Shown here one piece after another: positions 32,487 to 40,529 of a stretch of 64,000 bases of DNA; the stretch's first letter is position 1, and each line of letters starts with the position of its first letter. The stretch covers positions 62,001-126,000 of the forward strand of contig NZ_JADPKR010000103.1 in assembly GCF_023074055.1 (NCBI RefSeq), given 5' to 3'. Below the pieces are notes generated by a model. That model searched no databases, was not told where the DNA came from, and saw only the letters and a list, made by a program, of their open reading frames with translations. The stretch comes from Bradyrhizobium sp. 141. Its GTDB lineage: Bacteria > Pseudomonadota > Alphaproteobacteria > Rhizobiales > Xanthobacteraceae. The position numbers and the translations under genes were made by a program.

Positions 32487-33676
32487 CAGGATTCGATACC
32501 GTGGGTGGCGAGCACGGTCTTCATCCGCTGCGTCGCGAGTTCAGGATTGGCGAGCAGGCCGGCCTTGTCGGCGAGACGGAACAGCTCGGCCAAATGCAGC
32601 GTCGAGCGCGTGCTCTCCTGCCCGCCGACCATGGTGAAATGATCCTGATGGCCGTTCAGATAGGCCATGAACACGACGCCCGTCTTGTAGAAGCGCGTCG
32701 GCGCCTTGAAGATGTGGCGCGACAGCGGGACGGTCGCTCCGAGCACGTCGTGGAATCCGGCCTCATCGCCGGCCGCCAGCCGCGACAGCGCGTAGGACGC
32801 CGCCGGCGCGATCGCGTCGAAGATGCCGAGCAGCGCGTGAGAAAAGCCCTGCTCGTCGCCGGCGATCAGCTCGGCATAATTGAAGTCGTCGCCGGTATAC
32901 ATCTTGATGCGCTTGTCCAGGCGCCGGCGCATGTCGATCTCGCGCTGCTTGTCCAGCAGCGAGACCTTGACGCCATCGACCTTGGCGGCATTGCCGTTGA
33001 TGATGGCCACAGCCGTGTCCATCGCCTTGTCGAGATCCTTGGTGCCCCAATAGCCCGTCAGCGCAGGATCGAACATGTCGCCGAGCCAATGGATGATCAC
33101 GGGCTCTCGGACTTGCGACAGCACGCGATCATAAACCTTCGCATAGTCGTCGGCGTTGCGGCCGAGTTTCGCCAGCGCGCGCGACGCCATCAGGATGATG
33201 CGGCCGCCGACCTTCTCGACCGCCGAGACCTGCTCCTCATAGGCGCGGATCACGTCGTCGATGCTCCTGGCATCCTCAACCGCGAGATGATCGGTGCCGG
33301 CGCCGGAGAACACGAGCGCATTGCGGCGCTTTGCGGCACCGACCGAACGCGTGATCAGCTCCAGCGAGGTCGGCCAGTCCAGCCCCATGCCGCGCTGCGC
33401 GGTGTCCATGGCTTCGGCAACGCCGAGGCCGAGATCCCAGACGTGCTCGCGGAAGGCGATGGTCTTGTCCCAGTCGACCGCGACCGACAGCCAGGGATCG
33501 TTGTCGGCGAAGGGATCGACGACGGTGTGCACGGCGGAGAAGGCGATGCGGCTCAGCGGCCCCTCCAGCTTTGCCGGGAACGTTCGCGAGGCCGCAAGCC
33601 GGTAGGTCTCGATGGACCGGTCGGCTTTCGGCAGCTTGAGCGACAATGAGGACATCGGCTGGACGGGCTTGTTCAT
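32486..33676 (-). CDS. DUF993 / dihydrodipicolinate synthase-like protein
   Basis: 396 residues, starting at an ATG with a strong AGGAGGGG ribosome-binding site. Its sequence resembles the DUF993 family, which has a DHDPS-like TIM-barrel fold. A Lys in DGVKVSLLDK could be the Schiff-base lysine of the DHDPS superfamily, but that is inference. Such proteins are usually found with Gfo/Idh/MocA dehydrogenases and sugar isomerases, as here. A lyase step on a keto-acid intermediate is a reasonable guess. The stop overlaps the isomerase start. Confidence 0.8.
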   Translation of the reverse strand: MNKPVQPMSSLSLKLPKADRSIETYRLAASRTFPAKLEGPLSRIAFSAVHTVVDPFADNDPWLSVAVDWDKTIAFREHVWDLGLGVAEAMDTAQRGMGLDWPTSLELITRSVGAAKRRNALVFSGAGTDHLAVEDARSIDDVIRAYEEQVSAVEKVGGRIILMASRALAKLGRNADDYAKVYDRVLSQVREPVIIHWLGDMFDPALTGYWGTKDLDKAMDTAVAIINGNAAKVDGVKVSLLDKQREIDMRRRLDKRIKMYTGDDFNYAELIAGDEQGFSHALLGIFDAIAPAASYALSRLAAGDEAGFHDVLGATVPLSRHIFKAPTRFYKTGVVFMAYLNGHQDHFTMVGGQESTRSTLHLAELFRLADKAGLLANPELATQRMKTVLATHGIES

Positions 33677-33688
33677 CTCGTCCCCTCC

Positions 33689-34840
33689 TTAGGCCTTGAT
33701 CGGGGCGACGTCGATCCAGCGCCGCTCCTTCCAGCTCTTCAGCGCGCATTCGGCGAGTTGCACGCCCTTGACGCCTTCAAGCAGCGTGAACTTGTAGGGC
33801 GCATCCTCGTAGACGTGACGGATGAACATCTCCCACTGCTCCTTGAAACCGTTGTCGTAGGTGACGTTGTCGGGCAGCTTCTGCCAGTCGCCGTAGAAAT
33901 CGTGCAGCCGCTTCTCGTCGGGATTCCAGACCGGCCGGGGCGTCGCCTGCCGCGCCTGGAGCATGCAGTCGGTGAGGCCTGCGACCGCCGAGCCGTGCGT
34001 ACCGTCGACCTGGAAGGTGACGAGGTCGTCGCGATAGACGCGCGTGACCCAGGACATGTTGATATGGGCGATGACACCGCCCTCGAGCTGGAAGGTGGCA
34101 TAGGCGGAATCGTCCGCCGTGGCCTTGTACTTGTTACCCTGCTCGTCAAAACGCTCGGGGATGTCGGTGTTGCCGATGCAGACGACGCTCTGGACGTTGC
34201 CGAAGAGATTGTCGAGCACGTAACGCCAGTGGCAGACCATGTCGAGGATGATGCCGCCGCCGTCCTCGTCGCGGTAGTTCCAGGACGGGCGCTGCGCCTC
34301 CTGCCAGCCGCCTTCGAACACCCAATAGCCGAACTCGCCGCGCACCGAGAGGATGCGGCCGAAGAAGCCGGAGTCGCGCAGGAAGGCGATCTTCTTGAGG
34401 CCCGGCAGGAACAGCTTGTCCTGCACTGTGCCGTGCTTGACGCCCTTGGCGTTGGCGAGCTTGACGACTTCCAGAGCCTCCTCGAAGTTCGTCGCGATCG
34501 GCTTCTCGCAATAGACGTGCTTGCCGGCGTTGATGGCCTGGGTCAGAAGACCAGGGCGCGCCTGCGTAGTCGCGGCGTCGAAGAACATGGTGTCGTTCTT
34601 GTCGGCGAGTGCCGCATCAAGGTCGGTGGTCCAGCGCGTGATATTGTAGCGCTTGGCGAGCGCCTCGACCTTCTCGGCGCTGCGGCCGACCAGGATCGGA
34701 TCGGGCATCACGCGATCGCCGTTCTTCAGGCGGACGCCGCCCTGCTCGCGGATCGCGACGATCGAGCGGATCAGATGCTGGTTGAGCCCCATGCGGCCGG
34801 TGACGCCGTTCATGATGAGACCGAGGCGTTGGGTGGTCAT
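33689..34840 (-). CDS. Gfo/Idh/MocA-family oxidoreductase
   Basis: 383 residues from ATG 34840, with AGGAGC seven bases upstream. N-terminal Rossmann domain (LIMNGVTGRMGLNQHL, about residues 7-22), the family EKP motif in HVYCEKPIATNFEEA, and a C-terminal beta-sheet domain with the motif YRDEDGGGIILDMVCHW. These enzymes oxidise or reduce a sugar hydroxyl with NAD(P). Its start overlaps the enolase-superfamily gene stop by four bases. It probably oxidises the imported sugar or sugar acid in the first steps of the pathway. Confidence 0.9.
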   Translation of the reverse strand: MTTQRLGLIMNGVTGRMGLNQHLIRSIVAIREQGGVRLKNGDRVMPDPILVGRSAEKVEALAKRYNITRWTTDLDAALADKNDTMFFDAATTQARPGLLTQAINAGKHVYCEKPIATNFEEALEVVKLANAKGVKHGTVQDKLFLPGLKKIAFLRDSGFFGRILSVRGEFGYWVFEGGWQEAQRPSWNYRDEDGGGIILDMVCHWRYVLDNLFGNVQSVVCIGNTDIPERFDEQGNKYKATADDSAYATFQLEGGVIAHINMSWVTRVYRDDLVTFQVDGTHGSAVAGLTDCMLQARQATPRPVWNPDEKRLHDFYGDWQKLPDNVTYDNGFKEQWEMFIRHVYEDAPYKFTLLEGVKGVQLAECALKSWKERRWIDVAPIKA

Positions 34841-36234
34841 GCCGTTTGCTCCTGAAGTGATTTCGGCTGTTCGAGCGGGCGCAGTGCCGACCAATCCGGA
34901 TGGACCGACGTCGCAAAGCCCGTTGCATGAAGCGATCCCGTAAGAAGATCGCCGTTGTGAATCGAGAGGCGGATGCCCTGCCCGGCATCGGCATAGAGAT
35001 CGGGATGCGCGGCCGCGAAGGCTTGCGCTTCAGCGGAGGGCGTCTCGCCAAAGCCGTCGACATAGTGGTGACCGTTGCGTTCGGCGTGGGTGACGCCGAG
35101 GAAAGCGCCGAGCGCGAGATCCTGCTGCACGGCAAGGCCTGCCTGGCAAGTGAGGTCCTCGCCGGTCACGAAGAACCTGTCTCCGCCCGCGCTCCACTTC
35201 GCCGCACGCGTCGCGTTGACGATGGACTTGTACAGTCCCTTGCAGGACTTCGAGGAAATGCCGCAATAGCCCAGCGCCCGCGCCGCCGGGAATGCATCGT
35301 AGGAATCGTCGGCCTCGTCGATGATGAAGCCATGCGAAGCCAGCGAGCCAAGCGGCAATTGCCGCGTGATGTCGCGCGGCATCGGCTGCTCGACATAGAG
35401 CAAGCGCGAAGCGATCGGCCGCAATGCGGGATCATGATCGAGCCGGTCCATCAGCGCGCCCAGCACGGCAAGATCGGCGTACTGCTCGTTGGCGTCGAGC
35501 GTCACCTTGGTGCCGCGCCCAAGCGTATCCAGCTCCTTGCCGATCCGCACCAGCCGCGACGCATCGGCCACAGGATCGCCCGACAGCTTCAGCTTGAAGT
35601 AATTTGCGCCGGCGTTTTCGTGGGCATCGGCAACACCGCCCTCGCCTTGGACGGTATCATCGAGGCCGACGGTATGCCTGATGGCAACACGGGTTAGCGG
35701 CTTGCGGCCGGAGAGAAACGTGCTGATATCCCTCTCGCTCAGGTCAGGAGACAGCCGCGCGTCGATGCCGGCAATGTTGACGGCCATCCCGTCGAAAAAG
35801 CTGGTCTCGACGCCGCGCAGCAGCGCATCGAGGATCGCCTTGTCGATCTCCGCCGGACCATAGGCCGCCGCAAGCGCCGGAATGTTCTTTTTTGCGCAGG
35901 TCGCGACCTGGGCACCAATGCATGAGGCATGTAGGTCAAACGCCGTCAGAAATCCCGTCCGTGCCAGATAGAACCCGCGCGCGATTTCCAGCGACCGACG
36001 CAAACCATCGACCGTCTGCGCCAGCGACAACTCCGGCCGCTTGTCGAACCATTTCGGCACCAGCAGCTCGGCGCTGGCGCCGACCGCGCTTCCCCTGCCC
36101 TCGACCTCGATCTCGACCCGCACGAACAGTTGCGGCGTCGCATTGATGGTCACAGCACCAAAGCGGAACGGCCGCGCGAACTGCACGGGACGTTCGAAGA
36201 AGGAGATGTCTCGCAGCTTCAGGCGCGGGGACAT
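34837..36234 (-). CDS. Enolase-superfamily (mandelate racemase-like) enzyme
   Basis: 465 residues from ATG 36234. N-terminal capping domain, then a barrel with KLKLSGD (lysine acid/base position), TLDANEQY, LLYVEQPMP and IIDEADDSYD, giving three acidic metal ligands in order (Asp, Glu, Glu), and GISSKSCKG. The family abstracts a proton alpha to a carboxylate, so a sugar-acid dehydratase or racemase is likely. Length is longer than a typical mandelate racemase (about 360-400), because of an extended N-terminus and C-terminal tail. First enzyme of the coupled catabolic run; overlap with the Gfo/Idh gene is ATGA. Confidence 0.82.
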   Translation of the reverse strand: MSPRLKLRDISFFERPVQFARPFRFGAVTINATPQLFVRVEIEVEGRGSAVGASAELLVPKWFDKRPELSLAQTVDGLRRSLEIARGFYLARTGFLTAFDLHASCIGAQVATCAKKNIPALAAAYGPAEIDKAILDALLRGVETSFFDGMAVNIAGIDARLSPDLSERDISTFLSGRKPLTRVAIRHTVGLDDTVQGEGGVADAHENAGANYFKLKLSGDPVADASRLVRIGKELDTLGRGTKVTLDANEQYADLAVLGALMDRLDHDPALRPIASRLLYVEQPMPRDITRQLPLGSLASHGFIIDEADDSYDAFPAARALGYCGISSKSCKGLYKSIVNATRAAKWSAGGDRFFVTGEDLTCQAGLAVQQDLALGAFLGVTHAERNGHHYVDGFGETPSAEAQAFAAAHPDLYADAGQGIRLSIHNGDLLTGSLHATGFATSVHPDWSALRPLEQPKSLQEQTA

Positions 36235-36267
36235 GGTGCTACTTGGTCCCACAAATCTGGCCGCGCG

Positions 36268-36404
36268 GACGGTGCACCTCTCCCGCTTGCGGGAGAGGTC
36301 GGCACAAAGTGCGGGTGAGGGCTTTCTCCTCTTGGGGATTGTCCCATTGCGGAGACACCCTCTCCCCGACCCTCCCCCGCAAGCGGGGGAGGGAGCGCAC
36401 CGTC
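36268..36404. repeat. Long palindromic intergenic repeat (CTCTCCCGCTTGCGGGAGAG type)
   Basis: The ends GACGGTGC (36268) and GCACCGTC (36397-36404) are perfect inverted copies. Inside the left end lies CTCTCCCGCTTGCGGGAGAG; inside the right end CTCCCCCGCAAGCGGGGGAG. The whole can fold into a cruciform or long hairpin between the ABC ATPase (stop 36438) and enolase-like gene (start 36234). The pattern is well known from Bradyrhizobium-type genomes as a dispersed repeat. Confidence 0.85.
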
Positions 36405-36437
36405 TCCTTGGTTACGGCCAACACCAAACGCATTTCC

Positions 36438-37286
36438 TTAATCCAATGCACCTTGCGAGAAGAAATGCTTGCGAATGCGCTGCACGAGCTCGGTGAAAAC
36501 AGGATCGGCCATTACGTCGAGCGAACGCGGGCGCGGCAGCGGCACGTCGTAGATCGCGGCGATCGCGCCGGGGCGCTCGGTCATGACCAGCACGCGGTCG
36601 GCGAGGAACACCGCCTCCGGAATCGAATGCGTGATCAGCAGCACCGTCTTCTTCGTCTCGCGCTGGATCCGCATCAACTCGACATTCATGCGCTCGCGCG
36701 TCAGCGCATCGAGCGCGCCGAACGGCTCGTCCATCAGCATGATCTTGGGATCGTGCACCAGCGCGCGGCAGATCGAGGCGCGCTGCTGCATGCCGCCGGA
36801 GAGCTGCCAGGGCAACTTCTTCTCGAACCCTTCGAGCCCGACCAGCTTCAACAGCGCCTTGGCGCGATCGAGATATTTTTGCCGCGGCAGCCGCTTCATG
36901 TCGATCGGCAGCATCACGTTGCCGAGGATATTGCGCCAAGGCAGCAGCAGCGCATTCTGGAACACGATGCCGACATTGCCGTGCGGCGTCGTCACCTTCT
37001 CGCCCTCGACCAGGATCTCGCCCGTCGTCGGCGGCAGCAGGCCGGAGATCAGCTTGAGCAGCGTGGACTTGCCGCAGCCGGATGGACCGACCACGACGAA
37101 GAACTCGCCGTCGTTGATGTGGAAGTCGAGCGGCCGCAGCGAGGGCACATCGCCATCGCGCGTCCGGTAGGTTTTGGACACGCCTGATAGCTTGATGCCC
37201 GACGCATCGCCGGCAGCCCGGTCGCTCACCAGTCTCAGATGTGCGGCCGGCTGCGCGGTTTCACTCATGACTGTCGCAGGTTTCAC
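36438..37286 (-). CDS. NitT/TauT-type ABC transporter ATP-binding protein
   Basis: 282 residues with Walker A GPSGCGKST, Q-loop IVFQNALLLPW, signature LSGGMQQR, Walker B IMLMDEPFGALD and H-loop LLITHSIPEA. These patterns (MDEPFGALD, PW after the Q-loop) are typical of the nitrate/sulfonate/taurine/riboflavin-precursor class. The GTG at 37286 overlaps the binding-protein stop (GTGA); an ATG at 37268 is a possible alternative. It energises the importer whose binding protein and permease are upstream on the same strand. Confidence 0.92.
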   Translation of the reverse strand: MKPATVMSETAQPAAHLRLVSDRAAGDASGIKLSGVSKTYRTRDGDVPSLRPLDFHINDGEFFVVVGPSGCGKSTLLKLISGLLPPTTGEILVEGEKVTTPHGNVGIVFQNALLLPWRNILGNVMLPIDMKRLPRQKYLDRAKALLKLVGLEGFEKKLPWQLSGGMQQRASICRALVHDPKIMLMDEPFGALDALTRERMNVELMRIQRETKKTVLLITHSIPEAVFLADRVLVMTERPGAIAAIYDVPLPRPRSLDVMADPVFTELVQRIRKHFFSQGALD

Positions 37287-38275
37287 GAGCCACTCTTCGG
37301 CAGATAGTCGTTGGTGTAGAAGGCCTTCGGGTTCTCCTTGGCCTTGGCATCGAGGCCGCCGTACTCGACCATCAGATTGACCGAGTCCGTCATGTTCTGA
37401 TCGGTGACCTGGAACGGCCGCTTGCTCTTGGTCTCCGCGGTCCGGTAGAGCGGAATGGTCAGCTCGAAGCCTTGCGTCAGCGTATCGATCTTGCCGCCCT
37501 TGGGGTTGGCATCGAGGATCGACTGTGCCGCGGCCCTTGGCTCCTTCTCGGCGGCTTCAACCGCCTTGGTCGTCGCCGACATGAAGCGGCGGACGAGATC
37601 GGCGTTGGCCTTCACATAGTCGGTGTTGGCGATGATGCCCGAGGAGACCATGTTGATGCCGTAGTCGGCGAACTTGATCGGATAGACGTCCTTGCCGGTG
37701 GCGTCCTTGATCTTCATCGACTGGTCCATGACGTAGCCGAGCAGGAGATCGGCCTGGCCGTTGATGACGGCGTTGAGCTTGGTCTGGCCGTCGCCGGCAA
37801 CGGTTTTGAAGTCGCTCTCCTTGAGGCCGGTCTTCTTCAGGAACAGCGGCCAGATCTGGGTCATGGAGTCGGCCGGCGTGATCGCCACCGTCTTGCCCTT
37901 GATGTCCTCGGGCTTCTTGATGTTCTTGTCGGCGAAGCCCATGGCGGACATCGGTGAGGTCTGGAGCAGCACGCCGGTCGCAACCACGGGCGCACCCTTG
38001 ATGGCGGCCCGCATCATGGTGGGGACGTCGACATAGCCGAAGTCGGCGGTCTTGGCGGCGACGGCCTGGGTGGTCGCGGCCGAGCCGCGGCCCTCCTGGA
38101 TCTCGAGGTCGATGCCCTCGGCGGCGTAGATGCCCTTGGCCTTGCCGTAATAGAACGGCGCGTGCTCGCCATAGACGTACCAGTTCAGCATCAGCACGAC
38201 CTTGTCGGCCGCCTGCGCCGGCATGGCCGCGAAGGTCATCAGCACCGCCGAGACAGCCCCTATCCACCGCTTCAT
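37283..38275 (-). CDS. NMT1/THI5-like ABC transporter substrate-binding protein
   Basis: 330 residues from ATG 38275, preceded by GGGAG. The first 24 residues form a signal peptide (MKRWIGAVSAVLMTFAAMPAQA). The mature part has LMLNWYVYGEHAPFYYGKAKGIYAAEG, a hallmark of the NMT1/THI5 fold (compare thiamine-pyrimidine and sulfonate binding proteins). The ligand is uncertain; the neighbouring catabolic enzymes suggest a sugar-derived compound, but this family often binds pyrimidines, sulfonates or aromatics. Its stop overlaps the ATPase start; the permease gene is 52 bp upstream. Confidence 0.9.
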   Translation of the reverse strand: MKRWIGAVSAVLMTFAAMPAQAADKVVLMLNWYVYGEHAPFYYGKAKGIYAAEGIDLEIQEGRGSAATTQAVAAKTADFGYVDVPTMMRAAIKGAPVVATGVLLQTSPMSAMGFADKNIKKPEDIKGKTVAITPADSMTQIWPLFLKKTGLKESDFKTVAGDGQTKLNAVINGQADLLLGYVMDQSMKIKDATGKDVYPIKFADYGINMVSSGIIANTDYVKANADLVRRFMSATTKAVEAAEKEPRAAAQSILDANPKGGKIDTLTQGFELTIPLYRTAETKSKRPFQVTDQNMTDSVNLMVEYGGLDAKAKENPKAFYTNDYLPKSGS

Positions 38276-38327
38276 CGTCACTCTCCCTTGCCGTTATGTT
38301 TCGGCCGTTGGTGGCCGTTGCTTGAAA

Positions 38328-39137
38328 TCAAGAGGCGAAAATCACGTCCTCGCGCTGGCTGACATGCCAGGGAATGACCAGCTTCTCGATCCGGTCCACA
38401 ACCCAGAACAGGATCACGCCGAGCAGCGCGAGGATCACCAGCGCCGCAAACATCGTCGGCAAATCGAAGGTGCCGATCGAGCGCTGCATCACGTAGCCGA
38501 TGCCGGAATTGGAGCCCACGAACTCGCCGACGACGGCACCGACCACAGCGAGCGTCACCGACACTTTGAGCCCTGAGAAGATCGCGGGCAGCGCGTGCGG
38601 CAGATTCACCGCACAAAACACCTGGAAGCGACTGCCCTGCATCGCACGGGCAAGATCGACCATGTCGGGGTCGACCGATTTAAAGCCCTGCACGGCCGAG
38701 ACCACCACCGGGAAGAAACCGAGCAGGAATGCCGAGATGACTTTGGGAATGATGCCGAAGCCGAACCAGACCACGAACAGCGGCGCGATCGCGATCTTGG
38801 GCACGGACTGCGAGAACACCAGCAGCGGATAGACGTAGCTCTCCACCGTCTTGGACCCCGCGATCAGCATCGCGACGGGAATGCCGAACAGAGCGGACAG
38901 CGCGAAACCGCAGACGGTCGCATAGGTCGTCGGCCAGGACTGGCGGAGCAGTTCCGGCCATTCCGTGCGCAGCACCGCGACGACATCGAGGGGCGCCGGG
39001 ATCTGGTAGGCGGGAATCCTGAACAGCCGGATCGAAAGATCCCAGGCGACCACGATGAAAACCAGGAACAAGAACGGCCGAACCCAGGCCGCGTTCAGCA
39101 CCTTGGACACTGCACCTTGCTGCTTCAGCTCGGCCAA
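38328..39137 (-). CDS. NitT/TauT-type ABC transporter permease
   Basis: 269 residues with about six membrane helices and the EAA loop region DLARAMQGSRFQVFCAVNLPHALPAIFSG. The only good start is TTG at 39137 (TTGGCCGAGC), supported by GGGAG six bases upstream; no ATG occurs in frame before the first membrane helix. The permease forms the channel for the binding protein and ATPase that follow. The operon order is permease, binding protein, ATPase. Confidence 0.92.
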   Translation of the reverse strand: MAELKQQGAVSKVLNAAWVRPFLFLVFIVVAWDLSIRLFRIPAYQIPAPLDVVAVLRTEWPELLRQSWPTTYATVCGFALSALFGIPVAMLIAGSKTVESYVYPLLVFSQSVPKIAIAPLFVVWFGFGIIPKVISAFLLGFFPVVVSAVQGFKSVDPDMVDLARAMQGSRFQVFCAVNLPHALPAIFSGLKVSVTLAVVGAVVGEFVGSNSGIGYVMQRSIGTFDLPTMFAALVILALLGVILFWVVDRIEKLVIPWHVSQREDVIFAS

Positions 39138-39260
39138 TTTTCACTCCCGGAAGTCTTGTCGTTGGCGGAGAAATTAACCCGTTGGATAAATACTGTCCAG
39201 AGCTTTCCCTGTGACGTTTTGCGGCGGGTTCCGGTGGGCGGAGCCGACGAACGGATGCTT

Positions 39261-39395
39261 CCATGTCCCGGACGCGCTGCAACGCGCTAGCGTTGCTGCG
39301 CAGAGCCGGGACCCAGAGCCGCACGCTCCGCTGAATCATGGGCCCCGGCCCTGCAGCGCATCACTTGCGTGCTGCGCTGCGTCCGGGGCACGAGA
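39261..39395. repeat. Palindromic repeat with CCCGGACGCGCTGC / GCGCTGCGTCCGGGG ends
   Basis: Left part CATGTCCCGGACGCGCTGCA and right part GCGCTGCGTCCGGGGCACGA are imperfect inverted copies. Related sequences occur at 57751-57918. It resembles the dispersed intergenic repeats of Bradyrhizobium-like genomes. No protein is encoded. Confidence 0.65.
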
Positions 39396-39428
39396 GTGCC
39401 CTTGGGGCGCCCGCCCGCCTCCACCGCG

Positions 39429-39508
39429 TCATTGCGAGCGCAGCGAAGCAATCCAGACTACCGCTGCGGAAAGAGTTCCGGATTGCTTCGCTACGTCCGC
39501 AATGACGG
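39429..39508. repeat. Palindromic repeat CATTGCGAG...CGCAATGACGG, copy 1
   Basis: Starts with CATTGCGAGCGCAGCGAAGC and ends with GATTGCTTCGCTACGTCCGC then AATGACGG. The halves (AGCGAAGCAATCC / GGATTGCTTCGC) are inverted copies. A second copy lies at 40312-40399. Read through, it yields the spurious peptide MLRRFAPRNDG-like seen in many genomes. Confidence 0.85.
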
Positions 39509-39554
39509 AGTTTGCAGCAGCAGTAGCGCTCCATCCGCCCAATTGACCGCGTTG

Positions 39555-40304
39555 CTATACCGTCTGCACCACGGCCGCGCGCGCCTTCGGCGCTTTGGCA
39601 ATCTCGAACAGCGCGACCGACTGTCCCGTCAGCGCAGCAAGGACGAGGCCCACCATGTGTGCCAATCGCTCGTCCTTGGCCTTCTTATCCAGGAGATCGC
39701 GGCCGAAGATCACGCTGAGCGTCGCCGAGTTCGAGAGATAGAAGAAGCACAGCCCTGCGATGGAGATGTAGAGCTGCACCGGATCGACTGCGACCTGGAA
39801 GTCGCCGCTGTCGACGCCGCGGCGCACCACGGTGCGGATCATCTCGACGAAGGGCGAGTGCATCGACTTGACCTTGGTCGACTTCTTCAGGTGCTTTGCG
39901 CGCGCGAGGTTCTCGGTCTGGAGCAGCGACAGGAATTCGGGATTGCGCAGGAAGTAATTCCAGGTGAACTCGATCAGGCGCCGGATGGCCTCGGGCGGCT
40001 CGAGATGTTCGAGATCGAGCCCGCGCTCCTCACTGCGGATCTTGTCATAGGCGCCTTCGAGCACCGCCAGATAAAGCTCGTCCTTGTTGCCGACGTGGTA
40101 GTAGAGCATGCGCTTGTTGGCGCCGGCCTTGGCCGCGATGCGGTCGACGCGCGCGCCGGCAAGGCCATGGGCGGAAAATTCCTGCTTGGCGGCTTCGAGA
40201 ATGCGCAGCCGCATCCCCTCGGGGTCGCGCTGCCATTTCAGAGTTCGCTTTGCCTTCGCCAAACCGGGGTGCTCGCTGGGTGCTGTCGGTATGCCATGTA
40301 CCAC
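39555..40304 (-). CDS. TetR-family transcriptional regulator
   Basis: About 249 residues. HTH region: RLRILEAAKQEFSAHGLAGARVDRIA then GANKRMLYYHVGNKDELYL, the TetR pattern. A GTG at 40304 is my chosen start; codons upstream come from a palindromic repeat, so a longer protein is unlikely. The C-terminal ligand domain contains a segment resembling TetR_C families that regulate aromatic or lipid breakdown. The nearest same-strand gene upstream is the double-VOC protein, and the target genes are unknown. Confidence 0.85.
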   Translation of the reverse strand: MVHGIPTAPSEHPGLAKAKRTLKWQRDPEGMRLRILEAAKQEFSAHGLAGARVDRIAAKAGANKRMLYYHVGNKDELYLAVLEGAYDKIRSEERGLDLEHLEPPEAIRRLIEFTWNYFLRNPEFLSLLQTENLARAKHLKKSTKVKSMHSPFVEMIRTVVRRGVDSGDFQVAVDPVQLYISIAGLCFFYLSNSATLSVIFGRDLLDKKAKDERLAHMVGLVLAALTGQSVALFEIAKAPKARAAVVQTV

Positions 40305-40311
40305 GGCCCCG

Positions 40312-40399
40312 CCGTCATTGCGAGGAGCGAAGCGACGAAGCAATCCAGACTGTCACCGCGGAAGGATTCTGGATTGCTTCGCTTCGCTCGCAATGACGG
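40312..40399. repeat. Palindromic repeat CCGTCATTGCGAG...CGCAATGACGG, copy 2
   Basis: The ends CCGTCATTGCGAG and CTCGCAATGACGG are perfect inverted copies, and the interior contains GAAGCAATCCAGA / TCTGGATTGCTTC, also inverted. It is the same family as 39429-39508 and lies 8 bp upstream of the TetR start codon, so it forms part of the mRNA leader. Confidence 0.88.
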
Positions 40400-40409
40400 A
40401 GGACAGCCT

Positions 40410-40498
40410 CGTAGGGTGGGCAAAGGCGCACTTGCGCCGTGCCCGCGTCTTCTATCAAGTCACCAAGACGTGGGCACGCTACGCTTTGCCCACCCTAC
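40410..40498. repeat. CGTAGGGTGGGCAAAG repeat, copy 1
   Basis: Left end CGTAGGGTGGGCAAAGGCGC and right end CGCTTTGCCCACCCTAC are inverted copies; the centre contains GTGCCCGCGTCTT / AAGACGTGGGCAC. The same ends occur at 55938-56030 and 61919-62005. It lies between the VOC-protein stop and the TetR start. Confidence 0.9.
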
Positions 40499-40529
40499 AG
40501 GAGTCTTCGAGAGGAGAGACCAGCGCCCC

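Larger units (their letters stand above)
39138..39554. other. 417-bp gene-free region with promoter and two palindromic repeats
   Basis: The region lies between the permease start and the TetR stop. Its left part (39138-39230) should hold the ABC operon promoter: on the minus strand TGGACA is followed about 16 bases later by TTAATT, a weak -35/-10 pair. The remainder is made mostly of two repeats (about 39261-39395 and 39429-39508). No coding signal is convincing. Confidence 0.5.

Noticed and set aside
36268..36404. CRISPR array
   Set aside because: Inverted, not direct, repeats and no regularly spaced unique spacers; no cas gene in the window.
40305..40343. N-terminal extension MLRRFAPRNDG of the TetR protein
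   Set aside because: The codons lie in the palindromic repeat 40312-40399, a common false extension.
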